DNA of 64,000 nucleotides from Cynocephalus volans (GCF_027409185.1 NC_084466.1:72336501-72400500); one strand, 5' to 3'; shown: positions 46,200-58,348, numbered from the stretch's first letter. Notes: a model not told the origin generated them from the sequence alone. Made by a program: numbers and translations.

Positions 46200-46370
46200 T
46201 AAATGTGTTTCTTGCCCTCAGGGTTAAAGAAGTGTGTGTGGAGATGAGCATTAGAGTAGACAGAAATATAACTTGTTGTTTGTAATGCCGTGCCACAAGT
46301 GGAATACTGTGTTCAAGAAATAATATAATGATTGTACCAAGGAGAAATGGCCAAATATCCTTCTGTCATT
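46200..46370 (+). repeat. Weak L2-like fragment
   Basis: cttgccctcagggttaaagaag...ataacttgttgtttgtaatgcc resembles the downstream part of the L2 3' region; low certainty. Confidence 0.35.
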
Positions 46371-46399
46371 TGAACTGCCCAAATGAGGACACCATGATC

Positions 46400-48480
46400 T
46401 GAACCGTGAAGAACAAACTAACATTCCTCAAGGCATGTGAAGAAAGGTGATTGATCCAGGCAAAAGGAATAATACATGCAAACATCTAAACTACGAATTT
46501 CAAATTTCGGGGATAATATTTCAATCTACATTTTTGGTCATATTTCTCTCCCAGGCTTCAGCCTTGCCTTTCTGTCTACCTAATGTACTTCTCCATGAGG
46601 ACAGCCAGGTAGGCCCTCAAATAAACACCTTCCCTGCCCTTTCTCCCACCTTTCCCTCTACATCTACTTTCTATCTCAATTAACGAACCCTCAGTCTCCC
46701 AATCATCTAGTGATTTTTGGAGATAGCTTAAACTTCCTTTATCTCACCCACTCTATACAATGTCACCCAGTATTATGAAATTTTCAGTCTTAATGTTTCT
46801 TGTATCTTCTCCTTTCTTTTCTTTCAAAGTATGTCTATCAATTCATATATTCAATAACTCATTAATTTTTGCATTCCTCCCAGAGCTACACTGACAAACC
46901 AATTGAGCATAATGCCTACTTTCATGACTTTACATTTCATAATAATCAAGTGAACAAATACAGATTTCATATAATTTTACATATGAACATGTGATGCACA
47001 GAAATTTCACTTCTTTAAATGGCTTTCTTAGATAGATTGGCCAGAGAAAGCAGAAAGGAAAGTTCAGAAGGAGGAATCAGTTAAGAGACTGGGGAAGTTG
47101 ACTTGTGGCCTGCGTCCTGGTGGAAGTCTTTAAGTACCTGGGTATGTAGCATGGTGCTAGGCCCCAGGCACACTATGATGAAAAAGATAGACAGAGCAAT
47201 CACAGAGCTATCTCAAATAAATAGTTATTATATCACATCTCACCATCTTCCTCTTCTCCAGTATGGCCCCACTACTGTAAACTCCAAGTACTCTAAAGAA
47301 GCTTGACATTTAGCAGACACTGAACTAGTAGAAGAAATTTGTATACTCACTAAAAAATGTATTAAAAATGCAATTCCTTTTATTTATATGTATAAAATGT
47401 AAGATTAAATACTTCTTTATTTGATAGAAATATTACATATCATAAATGTTTACTACATTTTTCTTAAACCAAAGATTCAAGGTTCCAGAAAATCAGTCCA
47501 GTTCGCAAAACACTGAGTCATTAAAAGACTTCTAGTAAGGGACCCCACAAGAGAGTACTGACAGAAACTATAAAATACAACTATTTCAAGAGTAATTATG
47601 AGTGAACAGTTCAACTATCTTTCAATATTATTCCTGATGTACAAATCATGGGGCAACATGACAAGATAACTAACAGGTTTAACAGAGCAAGAACTTTGGG
47701 ACTGAATATTTTATTTGGAGGTAAACAAATCAATTTTATAGGTAAGAAAGGCTACCGCTTGTTTATTTGGCTTATTTGTTTGTTGGCCTCTCTATTTTTA
47801 CGTTCATCCTCAGCAATAAAAGTCATCAAATTAATGCTTTTTACCAATAAGACTACATCAGCATCATGAAAACATTGCACCGAATTTACTATGATTGTTT
47901 AGCCCTCATATAATTTACTCTAAGAAATATCACAAAATGCAATCTCTTCAGAAGCAGTGATTTACCTAAAAGGTACTAGGTTTTGACAAGTTTTATTATT
48001 ATTATTATTTGCAAGTAACAATCTGGTTCAAATCCTATTTAATTCAATTTACTAGTTTTAGTAAAAAAAAAAAACAACCCAAAATAGAGAGAGGAATAAT
48101 ACTGGATTCTATTAACTGAAGAACAGGAGTGATGTTGGTATAAGAGACACCAGGATCTACGGACTTAAAACTGTTTTACCATCTATCCATCCATTCTCCA
48201 TTTCCATTCCTTTTAGGCCAGGCATGTCTATACTTTCTTCACCGCACCACTTTACACCCTGAGGTTGGAATGTGGCCTTAGGCAGCTCCAGGTCTGCATC
48301 ATCCTAGCTGAGCAAGATGCACTTTCAGCTCTACATAGAGACATCTGGGGATGGCTTGGAAGATACTTACCATTACAGTGTTAGTACGGAAAATTGAAAA
48401 ACAGGTTCTGATTGTCCTGGATTAAATCATATTTTGTCCCTGGGTCAATCATTACATGTAGGGGAAAAGGGTATTCTGGA
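46400..48480. other. Mostly unrecognised DNA
   Basis: A short L2-like phrase near 47145-47175 (catggtgctaggccccaggcac). Otherwise nothing nameable. Confidence 0.3.
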
Positions 48481-48498
48481 GTCACATGGACGATCCTA

Positions 48499-48538
48499 TC
48501 AGCACCGTACTCTCCCGAGTGAGCCACGGGCCGGTCCC
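48499..48538 (-). mobile_element. Tailless 40-nt 5' fragment of a tRNA-derived SINE
   Basis: On the minus strand it reads ggcccgtggctcactcggga-gagtacggtgctga, the 5' tRNA-Ile-like part of the local SINE family, and stops in the anticodon loop. There is no A-tail. It is flanked by a perfect 17-bp duplication (tcacatggacgatccta) at 48482-48498 and 48539-48555. Confidence 0.85.
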
Positions 48539-48560
48539 TCACATGGACGATCCTAAATTA

Positions 48561-48671
48561 GCGGTGGTGGTGGTGGTGGTGGTGGTGGTGGAGGAGTGCT
48601 ATGATTTGCATTCGGAGCCACAAGGAGGAGTGTATTGTGGGGGTGGATAGGTATGCCGGAGGGGGGGGGAA
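48561..48671. repeat. (GTG)n repeat and nearby G-runs
   Basis: About nine GGT/GTG units at 48562-48591, followed by further G-rich text and a G-run at about 48661-48669. G-quadruplex formation on the plus strand is possible. Confidence 0.9.
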
Positions 48672-48679
48672 ACAGAAAA

Positions 48680-50400
48680 AAATTACATACTGGCTACAGC
48701 TCAATTTTTAAATATTAAGATGTGTATGTATATTTTATAATAAGGTTATTGAATAAATTAATATTCTCAGTATTTTGTATAAATTCCTTGCTTTAACATT
48801 TAAAATGATCTATACAGTACAAAAGAGACACTCTCCAGTATGTTAAAATCTCATCCTCAGTCCTACTGTTTTGTTCTTGTCGTTAAGTGCTACCCCACAG
48901 GCAGGGCTCTTTTTGGCTTCTTGCCACAAATATAAACCCATTGTCCCTAACATGATTTACGGTATAAAAGACAGAGAAGGAAAGAATTCACCTTTGACAT
49001 GTCTGCCCCTATTTCTAGTCGTGTTATTTCTCTGATCTCATTGGAGCTGAGCCTTGTCTTGACCACTATTTTCTTGACTTGTTTTCTGCCTTCAGCTACT
49101 TTCCCATACTGTATTTCTTACAGCTACTGTCCTGTAGGACATATCTAGTCTTTAAAGCCAATTTTTCCATTTGGGATTCAAATTTATGTTTGGTATAGCT
49201 ATGTTATCCATCAGATCATTCTGTGACTCAGACTCCAGAAACTGTTTTCTCCTAATGAGAATTGTTTTGCTAGTGTCCAGACCTCTCATCACAATAGTTT
49301 GGCACATTATTGTAAACACTTCTCAGGGCCCTTTAAAGGGACTCAGACAGTCAAAGAAAGTGAATAAATATAGCCTTGGAAAAAAGCCCAAATCTAGCAT
49401 TCAACCTTGACAGCCTTCTACTTGCCTATTCCAGCTGCTAGGTCTGTCTTTCACTTATCTGGTCCTTTTATTTCTGGATTCATATTCCAACAACTAATAT
49501 CTGTCCCAGATTCTCACCCTTGTGTTGACAACTTATGCTGCCTCTTCCCAGTGTCTTTCCTCTGTGTCCCTGATTTTTGTTGGTTCTGCTCCCTGCCCAG
49601 ACTCCGCTTAAATATTGATTCACTGTCTCCATTTCACCTCAACTCTAGCTCCAGCTGGAGCAAAGAGATATTTCTCACCAAAATTGAATCCAGGAAAGCC
49701 AGACTAGCCATGGCCTTCCTGTAGCAGCCTGAAACAGGATCAATATGAATTTTTGCCGGGGTTAGCACTGTCATCTTAGGGGTTATAATTTTCTAGGGGT
49801 TTTGGTGGTAACTCAGTGAAAGAACTAACCAATATGGCTACCTGAATCATAGAAAAATCACAGACCTCCAATACCTGTCCCCATCATGGACATAGGAAGC
49901 ATGACATTTCAAGTTCATTTCAGTGAATACATTTTATAGAAATGTATTTAGAAAAATAAAGTCCTTTTCCACGTGTTAAATATTAGAAAATTCCTTCTTA
50001 TTTCTGTTTCCTCCTCTCTCTATAATAACCTATACATTCTATAATGCACTGTAGTATCTTTAAAGGAAAGATGGAGAGAGTGCGCCTGCATATCTGGCCT
50101 TCTCCTCTATTTTGATGATAGACAAAGGAATTCCTGGCATCTTGACAGCAAAGAAACAGTTTGGCCCAGTTGTTTTCTTGAATATTAATTGTCCATGTGT
50201 ACAGAAATGTCAAACTTACATACATTTAATGAAAATGTCATGGTAAATGATCTAAACTCTAATGATCTAACCATAATCTAATCATTAAAAAAAAAAAGAC
50301 TCTAAAAGCATTCATGAGGAACTTCACATTCTTTTTGGAAGGTACTGTCAGTGGGTAAAATATAAAATATGTTGGAAAGCTTTAAGAAGACTTAAGGAGT
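48680..50400. other. Nothing recognised
   Basis: No repeat family or supported gene; open frames at 49171-49724 lack domain signatures. Confidence 0.3.
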
Positions 50401-50770
50401 AAAACGGAAGAGGAAGTCAGACCCAGTCAAGCGTGGAATATCCAACAGCTTTAAAACTTTTCCCTTAAGAGCGGGACAAATACAGCTCAGTCCCCCGTTC
50501 CAGCTGAGCGTCCTCCTTTTAAAGTTTTCACAGCCAGGAGGGCCACGTCTTCATGTGGCCAGTCTCTCTCCAGGAGGGCAGGCATCGAGGCCTGAGGGGA
50601 GAAACACTCTCAGGACGATTCTATTCCCCTGGTGCTCCAGGATGCCACCTGCTGTGTCCAAGCCACAAGATGAAGGGTGCTTGTGACACTTTGAAGTTCC
50701 CATAGTTACTTCTTGCTGATTACCTCGTATATGAAGTTGGGAAGCCCAGTCCATAAGTGTGCTCCAAAAC
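50401..50770. other. GC-richer unique-looking segment
   Basis: Composition is distinctly less AT-rich than its flanks (e.g. gcgggacaaatacagctcag, ggagggccacgtcttcatgtgg). I recognise no repeat or exon. Could be an unrecognised LTR or a regulatory or conserved element. Confidence 0.3.
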
Positions 50771-50924
50771 TGCCCTTACCTGAGGATCCCAAATCCCATG
50801 TCTGTCTCTTTGAACTGATAACAAATATTCTCACCTAGACATCTAGGAGGGCAGATAACACACATGTGGCCAAACATAGGACCATAAACTGTTCATCCAG
50901 AAAAAAACATTAAGACTACTTAGG

Positions 50925-51045
50925 CCATGTTCTTATTTTACAGAAGAAAAATCTGAGACCCAAAGTAGTAAAATGATCTATGTAATATAGAAAGTTAGTC
51001 ACATTGTGGAACTAACTTTTCAGATCTGTATCGCTGGATTACACT
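50925..51045 (-). repeat. MIR-like SINE fragment
   Basis: cttattttacagaagaaaaa-tctgagacccaaagtagtaaaatgatc follows the reverse MIR core (…attttacagatgaggaaactgaggc…). Confidence 0.5.
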
Positions 51046-51289
51046 GCCCGCCACAATTTTTCATTTAAATAATCAGAGCAGATTTGTTTCTGAAATAAAA
51101 CCCTTCACTAGCTGACATTTTGAGGACCATGAAAACATTTAAATAATAAAACACAGCTAAAACCCTCAGTGATGTGGCCTTATTCACACAAGAGCAATGG
51201 CCAGTGAAGGATAATCCCTTCCCACTGTACTTTGTTAATGATTCATTAGAGCATTTATCATGCTCTATATAATGATCTATTTCCATGTT

Positions 51290-51420
51290 TATTTTTCTGC
51301 ACTTGAATGCTAGTTCATCAGGGTCATGCCTTATTCATGTATAAATTTCTGATGCCTAACTCAAAAACAGGTGCACATGAAGAGTTCAATACATATGTGA
51401 TACACAAATGAATGAATGGA
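51290..51420 (+). repeat. L2 3' end
   Basis: tgctagttcatcagggtcatgcc, then aagagttcaatacatatgtga...aatgaatgaatgg matches the L2 terminus including the final (TGAA)n-like repeat. The minus-strand frame at 51324-51716 overlaps it and is not supported as a gene. Confidence 0.65.
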
Positions 51421-51429
51421 TACCTGCAT

Positions 51430-52980
51430 GAAATGAATGGAAAGTGTGAGAAAGAAAGTTGCATTTGGAGGTGGATCCATGTTATGAGGAGCAGCAACAG
51501 TGAGGACTGGACTGATGTGGGTCTGATATGTGAGCAAGGAATAAGACTGTGAAATTGTAGACGGTCTGTCATGACTGTGCAGATATATGAAATCGATGTA
51601 TTCAGTAATCTGTTCTTCCAGCCTGGTATGCAGCCAATAAGGTTAAATTTGTCATCAGTTCTTTTCCAATATTGGAAAAAAAAATACACCAGTTTTTCTT
51701 TTCTGTGTCTCCGCAATAATCACTGAAATGTTAACTGGGAAGTATAAAACTATGTGCTTTTATTTTTAAAATGCGAATGGGTGGGGACAAAGACCATGAA
51801 TGAACCAAAAATTGTGATGGATTTCGGGAACACAGAAGGCTACTGTGGCATGATTTATGGAGGCCATAGTGAAAGTCGCAGCCAGAGCAATCAGAGAGGT
51901 CTCCAGTGGAGGCTGGAGCCATTTTTCACAGTCTTGTTCTCAGATTCAGAAGGCATGAAGAGTGAGGTTTGGAAGAAAGGTGGAAATGGTAGTGATCAAT
52001 TGAACTAGGCTTGTCACATCATTCAAACCACTCCCCACACCATCAAACTCACATTATATACATCAATTTTTGCTTTCAGTCGGAAGTGGAAAAATTTTTC
52101 TACAAAAACAGAATAATCTTCGGAAGTGTATAATAAAGCTTCCAGAGTAGGGTTTGGTGCCCTAGGATAGAAACCTCCCCTTATGGCACTTGGTGATATC
52201 TGGGGCACTGCCCTGCTGACTGTTCTTCCCTGTCCTCATGCTTAGAGCTTGTAGTATATCCACCTCCTTATTCATTACAGAGACCAGAAACAGCAGGAGG
52301 GGAAAAAAAAAAAGAAAAGAAAAAAAGCTCAACTCTACCCCACAGATACGTACAATCAACTTTGTTACAATTAAAAAAAAAAAAAAACTACTCATCACAC
52401 CAATGTTTCAAATGGAACCAAATATGTGAGAAAAATCCTCAGCATGAAAGTGCATGACAAGGTTAGCCAATCAAGACACATGGCCCTATAGCAAAAAAAA
52501 AAAAAAAAAATCATTTAAGAAAAAAATAGAATTTAAATAAACCTTAATTAGCATTTTCTAAATGATTTAAGGTTTTGCACTAATATAAGAACAACTTACA
52601 TTGAAAAAAGAGCAACACAGAAACTACAGAATTGAATTAGTCACCATAATTAAACATCAAGGGAAGGTAGAAAAGAAAGGTCAGAAGAATTTTCTCAGAA
52701 CATGGTTCAGAAAAGAGACACAAAAACTATCTGAGAAAAAATAAAATGCAAAAATAAAAAAAATTAAAGAGAAAATGCAAAAATAAAATGCAGTCCAGAG
52801 GGCCAACATCTCTCTATTAGTAGTTCTAGAAAAAGATGAAAAAGAAATTATGGGAAAATTAATTATAGGAAAAAAATTCCCAAAGCTTATAAAAGTATTA
52901 TGGTTTAGATTGAAAGGAACCATTGAACCAAGAAAGAATAAAAAACAACTCCTACATGATGTCACTGATGAAACTTTAAA
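51430..52980. other. Mostly unrecognised; several A-runs
   Basis: A-rich tracts at about 52303-52325, 52373-52387 and 52493-52510. No nameable element or gene. Confidence 0.3.
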
Positions 52981-52984
52981 AAAT

Positions 52985-53590
52985 TATGTAGCAGACATTG
53001 TCATTTACTTACCCAGTAGGTATCTGCTCCTTTTCACTCAGGGGAATCTGAATTTGGTTAGGTATCTAGTGGGTGGCAATATCATAAGAGAAGACTGATA
53101 ACTTTCCTAACTCCGGAAGATAAGCCCTGTCCCTTCCACCTGATCAGTGACTGAATGGAGATGTTTGCCAGATAGTGGCCAATTAAACTCAAGAGAGGAA
53201 GTTAGATAAAGGAAATTCTGTGAGAAAAGAATTTCCTTTTGATGAGAAAGAGAAAGAGAAAAGGGAGAAAGAGGAAAAGGATGAAGAACAGTAAGAAGAT
53301 TAAGAGAAAGAGGAACAGGTGAAGGAATAGGAGCAGGAAGAGGAAGAGGAGAGGTCCTTCATCCTTTCCTGCATTCACAGGAGAACGTGATGCTTAAAAT
53401 TGCTGCAGCTAACCTGCAGCTGTAAGGATACAGTCTAGAGCATCACAGAAAAGCTAGCCTCAAACCCTCAGATCAGCCCCAGAAGCACCTATCTTCATGT
53501 TTTGTTTTATGTGAAAAATATAAAGACCTCGCTGTGTTAATTGAATCCTATATTCTTTACTTGCAGCCAAAAAGAACCTAACTAGTACAA
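52985..53590 (+). mobile_element. Ancient LTR-like repeat, interrupted by purine-rich DNA
   Basis: The end (atataaagacctcgctgtgt...tacttgcagccaaaaagaacctaactagtac) and the beginning (ctctggccaattaaactcaag-like text near 53177) resemble a mammalian LTR-type repeat of the '…ttacttgcagccaaangcatcctaactgatac' group. Assignment is tentative. Confidence 0.45.
53225..53352. repeat. Purine-rich low-complexity tract
   Basis: About 125 bp almost wholly A and G on the plus strand (gagaaagagaaagagaaaag...gaggaagaggagagg). Confidence 0.9.
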
Positions 53591-53699
53591 TCAAGACTTA
53601 AGGGAAGCTCCAAATGTTTGTAAGGGTGAGGAGAACACCAAAGGGATTCGAATGAGATGGACATAATACTTCTCTGCAGGATCGCTAGACTCTTGATAA

Positions 53700-53900
53700 C
53701 ACTGGAATATTATCTCAAATGTTTGGAGGGAAGTGGTTTTGAATCTTGGATTCTATAACCTGCTAAGCCATTCAAGTATGAAGCTATTTAAAAATCTTTA
53801 TCTCTCATATTATTCCTTGAAATTATTTAACAAGAATCTATTTTAGCAAAATGAGAAAGGCCTCTAAGATATGAACTTGAAAAATCTAAGAAAAATCAGG
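53700..53900 (+). mobile_element. Weak L1M/HAL1-like fragment
   Basis: ttgaatcttggattctataacctgctaagccattcaagtatgaagct resembles decayed L1M/HAL1 3' sequence; nothing more certain. Confidence 0.35.
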
Positions 53901-53915
53901 GAGAGGCATGACAGA

Positions 53916-53944
53916 AAGAGAGAGAAAGAGAGAGAGAGAGAGAG
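53916..53944. repeat. (GA)n microsatellite
   Basis: A GA/GAAA run, mostly pure GA at its 3' end. Confidence 0.9.
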
Positions 53945-54298
53945 GATCCCAAATGACCTCTGTGCAGCAGTCAGAAAAATCAGTCTGTCCAAAACTAGCC
54001 TTTTATCAAGAAGCCACACAATCCTAGCGCTGTGATAAAGAAAGCACATCTACCTGTTTTCAATGAAATAGAGATAAGCAATTAGAAATTCTAGAAATAA
54101 CAAAAATATACAAGAAAATCATGGTCCAAACAGAAAGCAATGTGGTATAATTTTTATTCAATGATAAAATTTAAGAAAATGGGTTTCATTCAAACTTGAT
54201 GGTTTTAAGACTCTCTTTTGAACGGCATAGAACCTACTACCTGGCATTTTAAAAACTGTGCCTCTTGGTTTTCAGTTTTCAGAGTAAACCTAGTGAAC

Positions 54299-54508
54299 CC
54301 ACAGTTTCTCATACTTAGTGCTATTGACATTCTTAGTCATGGGGGGTGGGGTATCCTAAGTGTTGTAGGCTATTTGGCAGCATCCCTGGTTTTTGCCCTC
54401 TAGATATCTTTAGCTCTTTAGTTGTGACAATCTCAAATGTCAAATGTCCCTTTGTAGGGGACAGGGGGACAAAATTGCTCCCATTTGAAAACCACTACTA
54501 TAGAAAAA
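54299..54508 (-). mobile_element. MER5A-type hAT MITE, minus strand
   Basis: cagtttctcatacttagtgctattgacat, aggctatttggcagcatccctgg, agttgtgacaatctcaaatg-tc and aattgctcccatttgaaaaccact are the reverse complement of MER5A, the same family as 16995-17209 in the opposite orientation. Confidence 0.85.
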
Positions 54509-54514
54509 ACATGG

Positions 54515-56120
54515 ACATCTTTTTTTAAAATCTAAAAAGACCATATAACTGTTCTAAATTTTGAATACATAAACAAAGGCAGAGATGAGTGAAGCTGAAT
54601 TGTGACATGGGAAAAAAAGGAGAGACAGATGGAAGTGAAGAATATTGTTTCTTCTTACATAGGAGGAAGTCGAGATACTATCTAAAGTTCCTGAACTGAT
54701 AGTAAATATCAAGGTAATGTTTAAATTTATGGGCAATCACGAAAAGACTAAGAACAACTCTGTAAATTTTTAAAAGTCAGTGAGAGAAGGAGGTATGTTT
54801 GTGGGGAATAGTGCATTTTTTATAATAGATGATAAATAAATACAGCTAAAGAGTTTAAAATCAAGAAGTAATGGTTTAAACACATTATACAGACTTACTG
54901 AGTTTACTACTAGGAACACTAAAATGAAGACAGTCAAAGAAGTTTTCTACAAGAAAGAAAACCTTTGACTTCATTTTATTACTCTCTTCATCTCTCTTTG
55001 TATTTATACATACAGACACTTTATAATTTCAAATGTTTTTTAAACAATGAATTTTACTTACCTTTAAAAATGTCTTAGTATCTTCCTTGTTCAAAGGAAT
55101 TAACTAGTTTTCACAGAGGAGGGAGTTCTAATAGCGGTGAACAGGGTAATTTTTAGGTCATTCTCTGATACTTCTTTTCTTTTCAAAACTACCTGGTCAA
55201 CATTTTTCTAAAATTGGGTACTCCATGAATATTTATTGGACATTGTGATCTAATTCCTGGCCTGTTTGACCAGAGTTAATGTGAGACCCCTTTTGTATCC
55301 ACTTATCCTGGCTTGACTTCCTCTCACTCATTTTCCTGGTGTCAATGGGACAAGTAAAGTTCGCAGCACTTAACAGTCTCTTAGGGAACCATGAACACTC
55401 ATTTGGACTTCAAATTAGGGGTCAGCAGTGTAGCTCAGAGTGAACAGCACTTGAGAGCTCAAACGAATGGGATGTAGCAATAATCCTTAGGCGGTCATTC
55501 GCTAATCTGTGTTGCAAAGGCTTTAAAGACTGCTCAGAGAGTTAATTATGCAAATTAAATTGGCTGAATCTGTTGATGGTGAGGCAGAACTGGACAGAGC
55601 CCTAGGCATAAACATCCTCCTGGCCTCCCATGAGCTAGGAGACACTACAGCAGATATTCTCTGATCTGGGTATATTTATCCCTCAATTAATAAAGGGCAA
55701 GCAAGTTCATCTTGATGATGAGTCACAGATAACTTAAAACTAGATGGGATCATAAAGTAGTGAATATTCTTTATACTATCTGATCTTTAGTGAATGCCAG
55801 AAACATTTCTGAAGCTCTGAAACACTGTTCTTTATAAAACGTATACATACACACATGAATGCACTAACATAAAACATACACGTGCACATGTACACACACA
55901 TTTAAACTCATTAAACACTTGATTCAAATATATACATATATGCATATATATTTGAAATAATGTATATGCATATGTGTATATGTTGTGTATGTAGTTATGA
56001 TGTGTGCCAATGTGTGTGCATGGAGAGAAAGAGGGAAATAGAAAGAGAGAGAAAACACTAGCCAGTACACATTAGCTGTATGATTTGGAACCAGATACTT
56101 ACTTGTAGATGATAAATTCC
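54515..56120. other. Nothing recognised
   Basis: An AT-rich stretch with mirror/inverted AT motifs at about 55922-55955 and CA-rich text near 55850-55905. No gene is supported. Confidence 0.3.
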
Positions 56121-56124
56121 TGCT

Positions 56125-56256
56125 ATGGTCTGAACGTTTGTGTCCCCCAATATTCATATGTGAAAACCTTATCCTCAATGCAATAGTGTTAAGAGGTGGA
56201 GGCTTTAGGATGTGATTTGTTATAAAGGCTGAGTCCTCATGAATGGGATTAACACC
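56125..56256 (+). mobile_element. Ancient MaLR-like LTR, 5' part
   Basis: tatggtctgaacgtttgtgtcccccaatattcatatgtg, taagaggtggaggctttagg and ctcatgaatgggattaacacc are the start of a common mammalian LTR-type repeat; it resumes at 56843 (cacccttataaaagaggcctc). Confidence 0.75.
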
Positions 56257-56335
56257 TGTTGGGAAAATAGAATAGTTTGGTCAGGGCCCTCACCTCGGGT
56301 CCAGTTAGGTGTGGTTCAGCATTCTGTGTAAGCAA

Positions 56336-56390
<55 letters not shown>

Positions 56391-56842
56391 AGTTAGTGCG
56401 CATGTGTGCCAATGTATCTTTTTAGTTTTGTTGCTATTTGTGTGTTCTTTAGAGATATTGAGAGAGAGTTTCAGTGAAGCGGGTGGGTGTGCATCTGCCT
56501 CAGGCATCCTCCTGGTGCAGCCATGCTTTCCAACCTACGGCTTCCAAGGACCTTTTGGCCAGTTACCTAGCTCATAGACCTGTATGTGTGAGGGATCTGG
56601 TGACCCAGCCTGCTGTGTGAAGGGTTCATGACCCAGTCTGGACAACAGACTTGAGGGTTCTGTGAGCTCCAGACCTAGCCCTAGCTTGACAATCGGCCCA
56701 GTCGGTGCAGGATTACCAGCAGGTAAAAGAGCCTGACAACGGGCAGGATTAAGAGAGCTCTGCAATTGGCTCTGTGGCAGGATGCCCACATCAGCCTTGC
56801 AGACCACCATAACGGGCATGGTCGCCTAGCTGGTGCACCACA
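56257..56842. mobile_element. 586-bp insertion of unknown type within the LTR
   Basis: It starts TGTTGGGAAA and ends ...GCACCACA. The flanks are acacc (left) and gcacc (right), a near-perfect 5-bp duplication. TG...CA ends and a short duplication suggest a solo LTR, but I see no clear polyadenylation signal. It contains a long (GT)n tract at 56337-56390. Orientation unknown. Open frames at 56316-56819 are repeat-driven or chance. Confidence 0.6.
56337..56390. repeat. (GT)n microsatellite
   Basis: About 26 uninterrupted GT units, the longest dinucleotide repeat in the window. Confidence 0.95.
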
Positions 56843-57035
56843 GCACCCTTATAAAAGAGGCCTCAAGGAACTTATTTGCCTCTTCAGCCAGAGACCAGGC
56901 CCTCACCAGACACCCAATCTGCTGACACCTTGATATTGGACTTGCAGCTTCCAAACTGTGGAAATACATGTCTGTTGTTCATAAGCTATCCAACCTAAGG
57001 TATTTAGTTACCGCAGACTGAACGGACTAAGTTTC
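56843..57035 (+). mobile_element. Ancient MaLR-like LTR, 3' part
   Basis: cacccttataaaagaggcct, ccctcaccagacacccaatctgctgacaccttgatattggac, then gttcataagctatccaacctaaggtattt and actgaacggactaag complete the repeat begun at 56125. Confidence 0.8.
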
Positions 57036-57299
57036 CTTCTTATCTTATTGTTCCTTATCATAAGTTTCAATTTCCTCTTCATACAATGAGACTCGTTAAG
57101 ATATCATCCTCAACATGTTTGTCATAATGTTTTGTGAGGCTTACTTTAGATGATTTATGTATAGCATTAAGGTTAGTTCTTGGATTCTCTGAAATATCTT
57201 TAAAGGATTCATTACTAAGTTTATTTACTTTGAGCACTACTTTGGGATACTTGAAGTCTGACTTGATTAACAAACATGCAACCACTCTTACAAGTTCTC

Positions 57300-57530
57300 A
57301 GAATGTAATTCCAACTTGGGAGCCCCAGGAAGAGTAAGGCCCCTGGGTCACATGGGAACGAGGCAAGCTGCACTCGCCTGGAGCCTACGGAGTCACCCAG
57401 AGGAGTGCCTTCCTCTGGCTGAGGGGCATGTACTGCCTCTAGTCTAGAATTTATATTTCAGCACTTCATCTTCTCCCTCACCTTTCCCTTCAACAATAAA
57501 CCCTGGGTCTTTACATTAAAAAAAAAAAAA
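57300..57530 (+). pseudogene. Possible processed retrocopy 3' end with poly(A)
   Basis: A GC-richer stretch ends ttcaacaataaaccctggg-tctttacatt followed by about 13 A and an A/G-rich run. The aataaa (57495-57500) stands 17 bp before the A-run, exactly as in an mRNA 3' end. I do not recognise the parent transcript and found no convincing target-site duplication. It could instead be the end of an unrecognised repeat. Confidence 0.4.
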
Positions 57531-57534
57531 GAAA

Positions 57535-58333
57535 GAAAAAGAACGTCATTCATGTGTAAATGGAAGCATATTCAGCTGGGCTCTGTCACCCTTGAAGCCA
57601 TGTAACTGTAGCTTCACCACAGTATGTGAAAAACACCTGTGCTTCAGCAGCCTTATGCCATGATCAGTAGTGGTTCCCGAAGACCTTACGTGTGCCAAGA
57701 AGATTCCATGGGACTCTGGGCAAGGCTGTCTGTGATTATTTCATGTCTTATGTTATTTAGACCTGGGAAATAAAGATTAGAACGTAAATCAAGTATCAAT
57801 TAAAACAAGATGTTATTGTTCAAAGTGATGAATATATATTATCATAAATGTAAATATTTATATTTAAAAATAGTAGCTGGCTGCTGTGGTGAACCTTGTG
57901 GCATACACTGTTAGTACTAGCATAGATTGATCAGCATCTGGAAAGTGGTGTAAAGTTATTGAGAGACTTTTAAATGCTCTTTCACTTTGAGAGTGTGTTG
58001 ACACTTTCAGGAATCTATCTTAGAGAAGTAGATTATGTACAAGGCAGAATATTCATGATGATACTATTTAAAAATTTCAGTGTGAATGCCCATAATTGGA
58101 AGAAAGTTAAATAAATAAATTATTGTATGTACATAAATATAACGTAATGTGGGTGTGTCTGTGTGTGTATAATGATGTGGGAAGTTTTATGGTATAATTT
58201 AAGTAAAATAAAAGGATGTAGAAATATTAGTTCTCATATTCCCCTGGCAGACACATGAATACACATGTATCTTACATGCACAGGCACACACACACACACT
58301 CACACACAAATAGGGGGGAAAAGAATCTGTTTT
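57535..58333. other. Nothing recognised
   Basis: AT-rich, with a short (CA)n tract at about 58283-58309. No gene is supported. Confidence 0.35.
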
Positions 58334-58348
58334 AAATATTAACAGTAG
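58334..58348. repeat. SINE target-site duplication, left copy
   Basis: aaatattaacagtag; the identical right copy is at 58498-58512. Confidence 0.9.

Noticed and set aside
51324..51716. 130-codon minus-strand frame
   Set aside because: Overlaps an L2 3' end, has no domain, and lacks splice or promoter context.
56316..56577. Open frames with Thr-His or Val-Cys repeats on both strands
   Set aside because: Translation of the (GT)n microsatellite.
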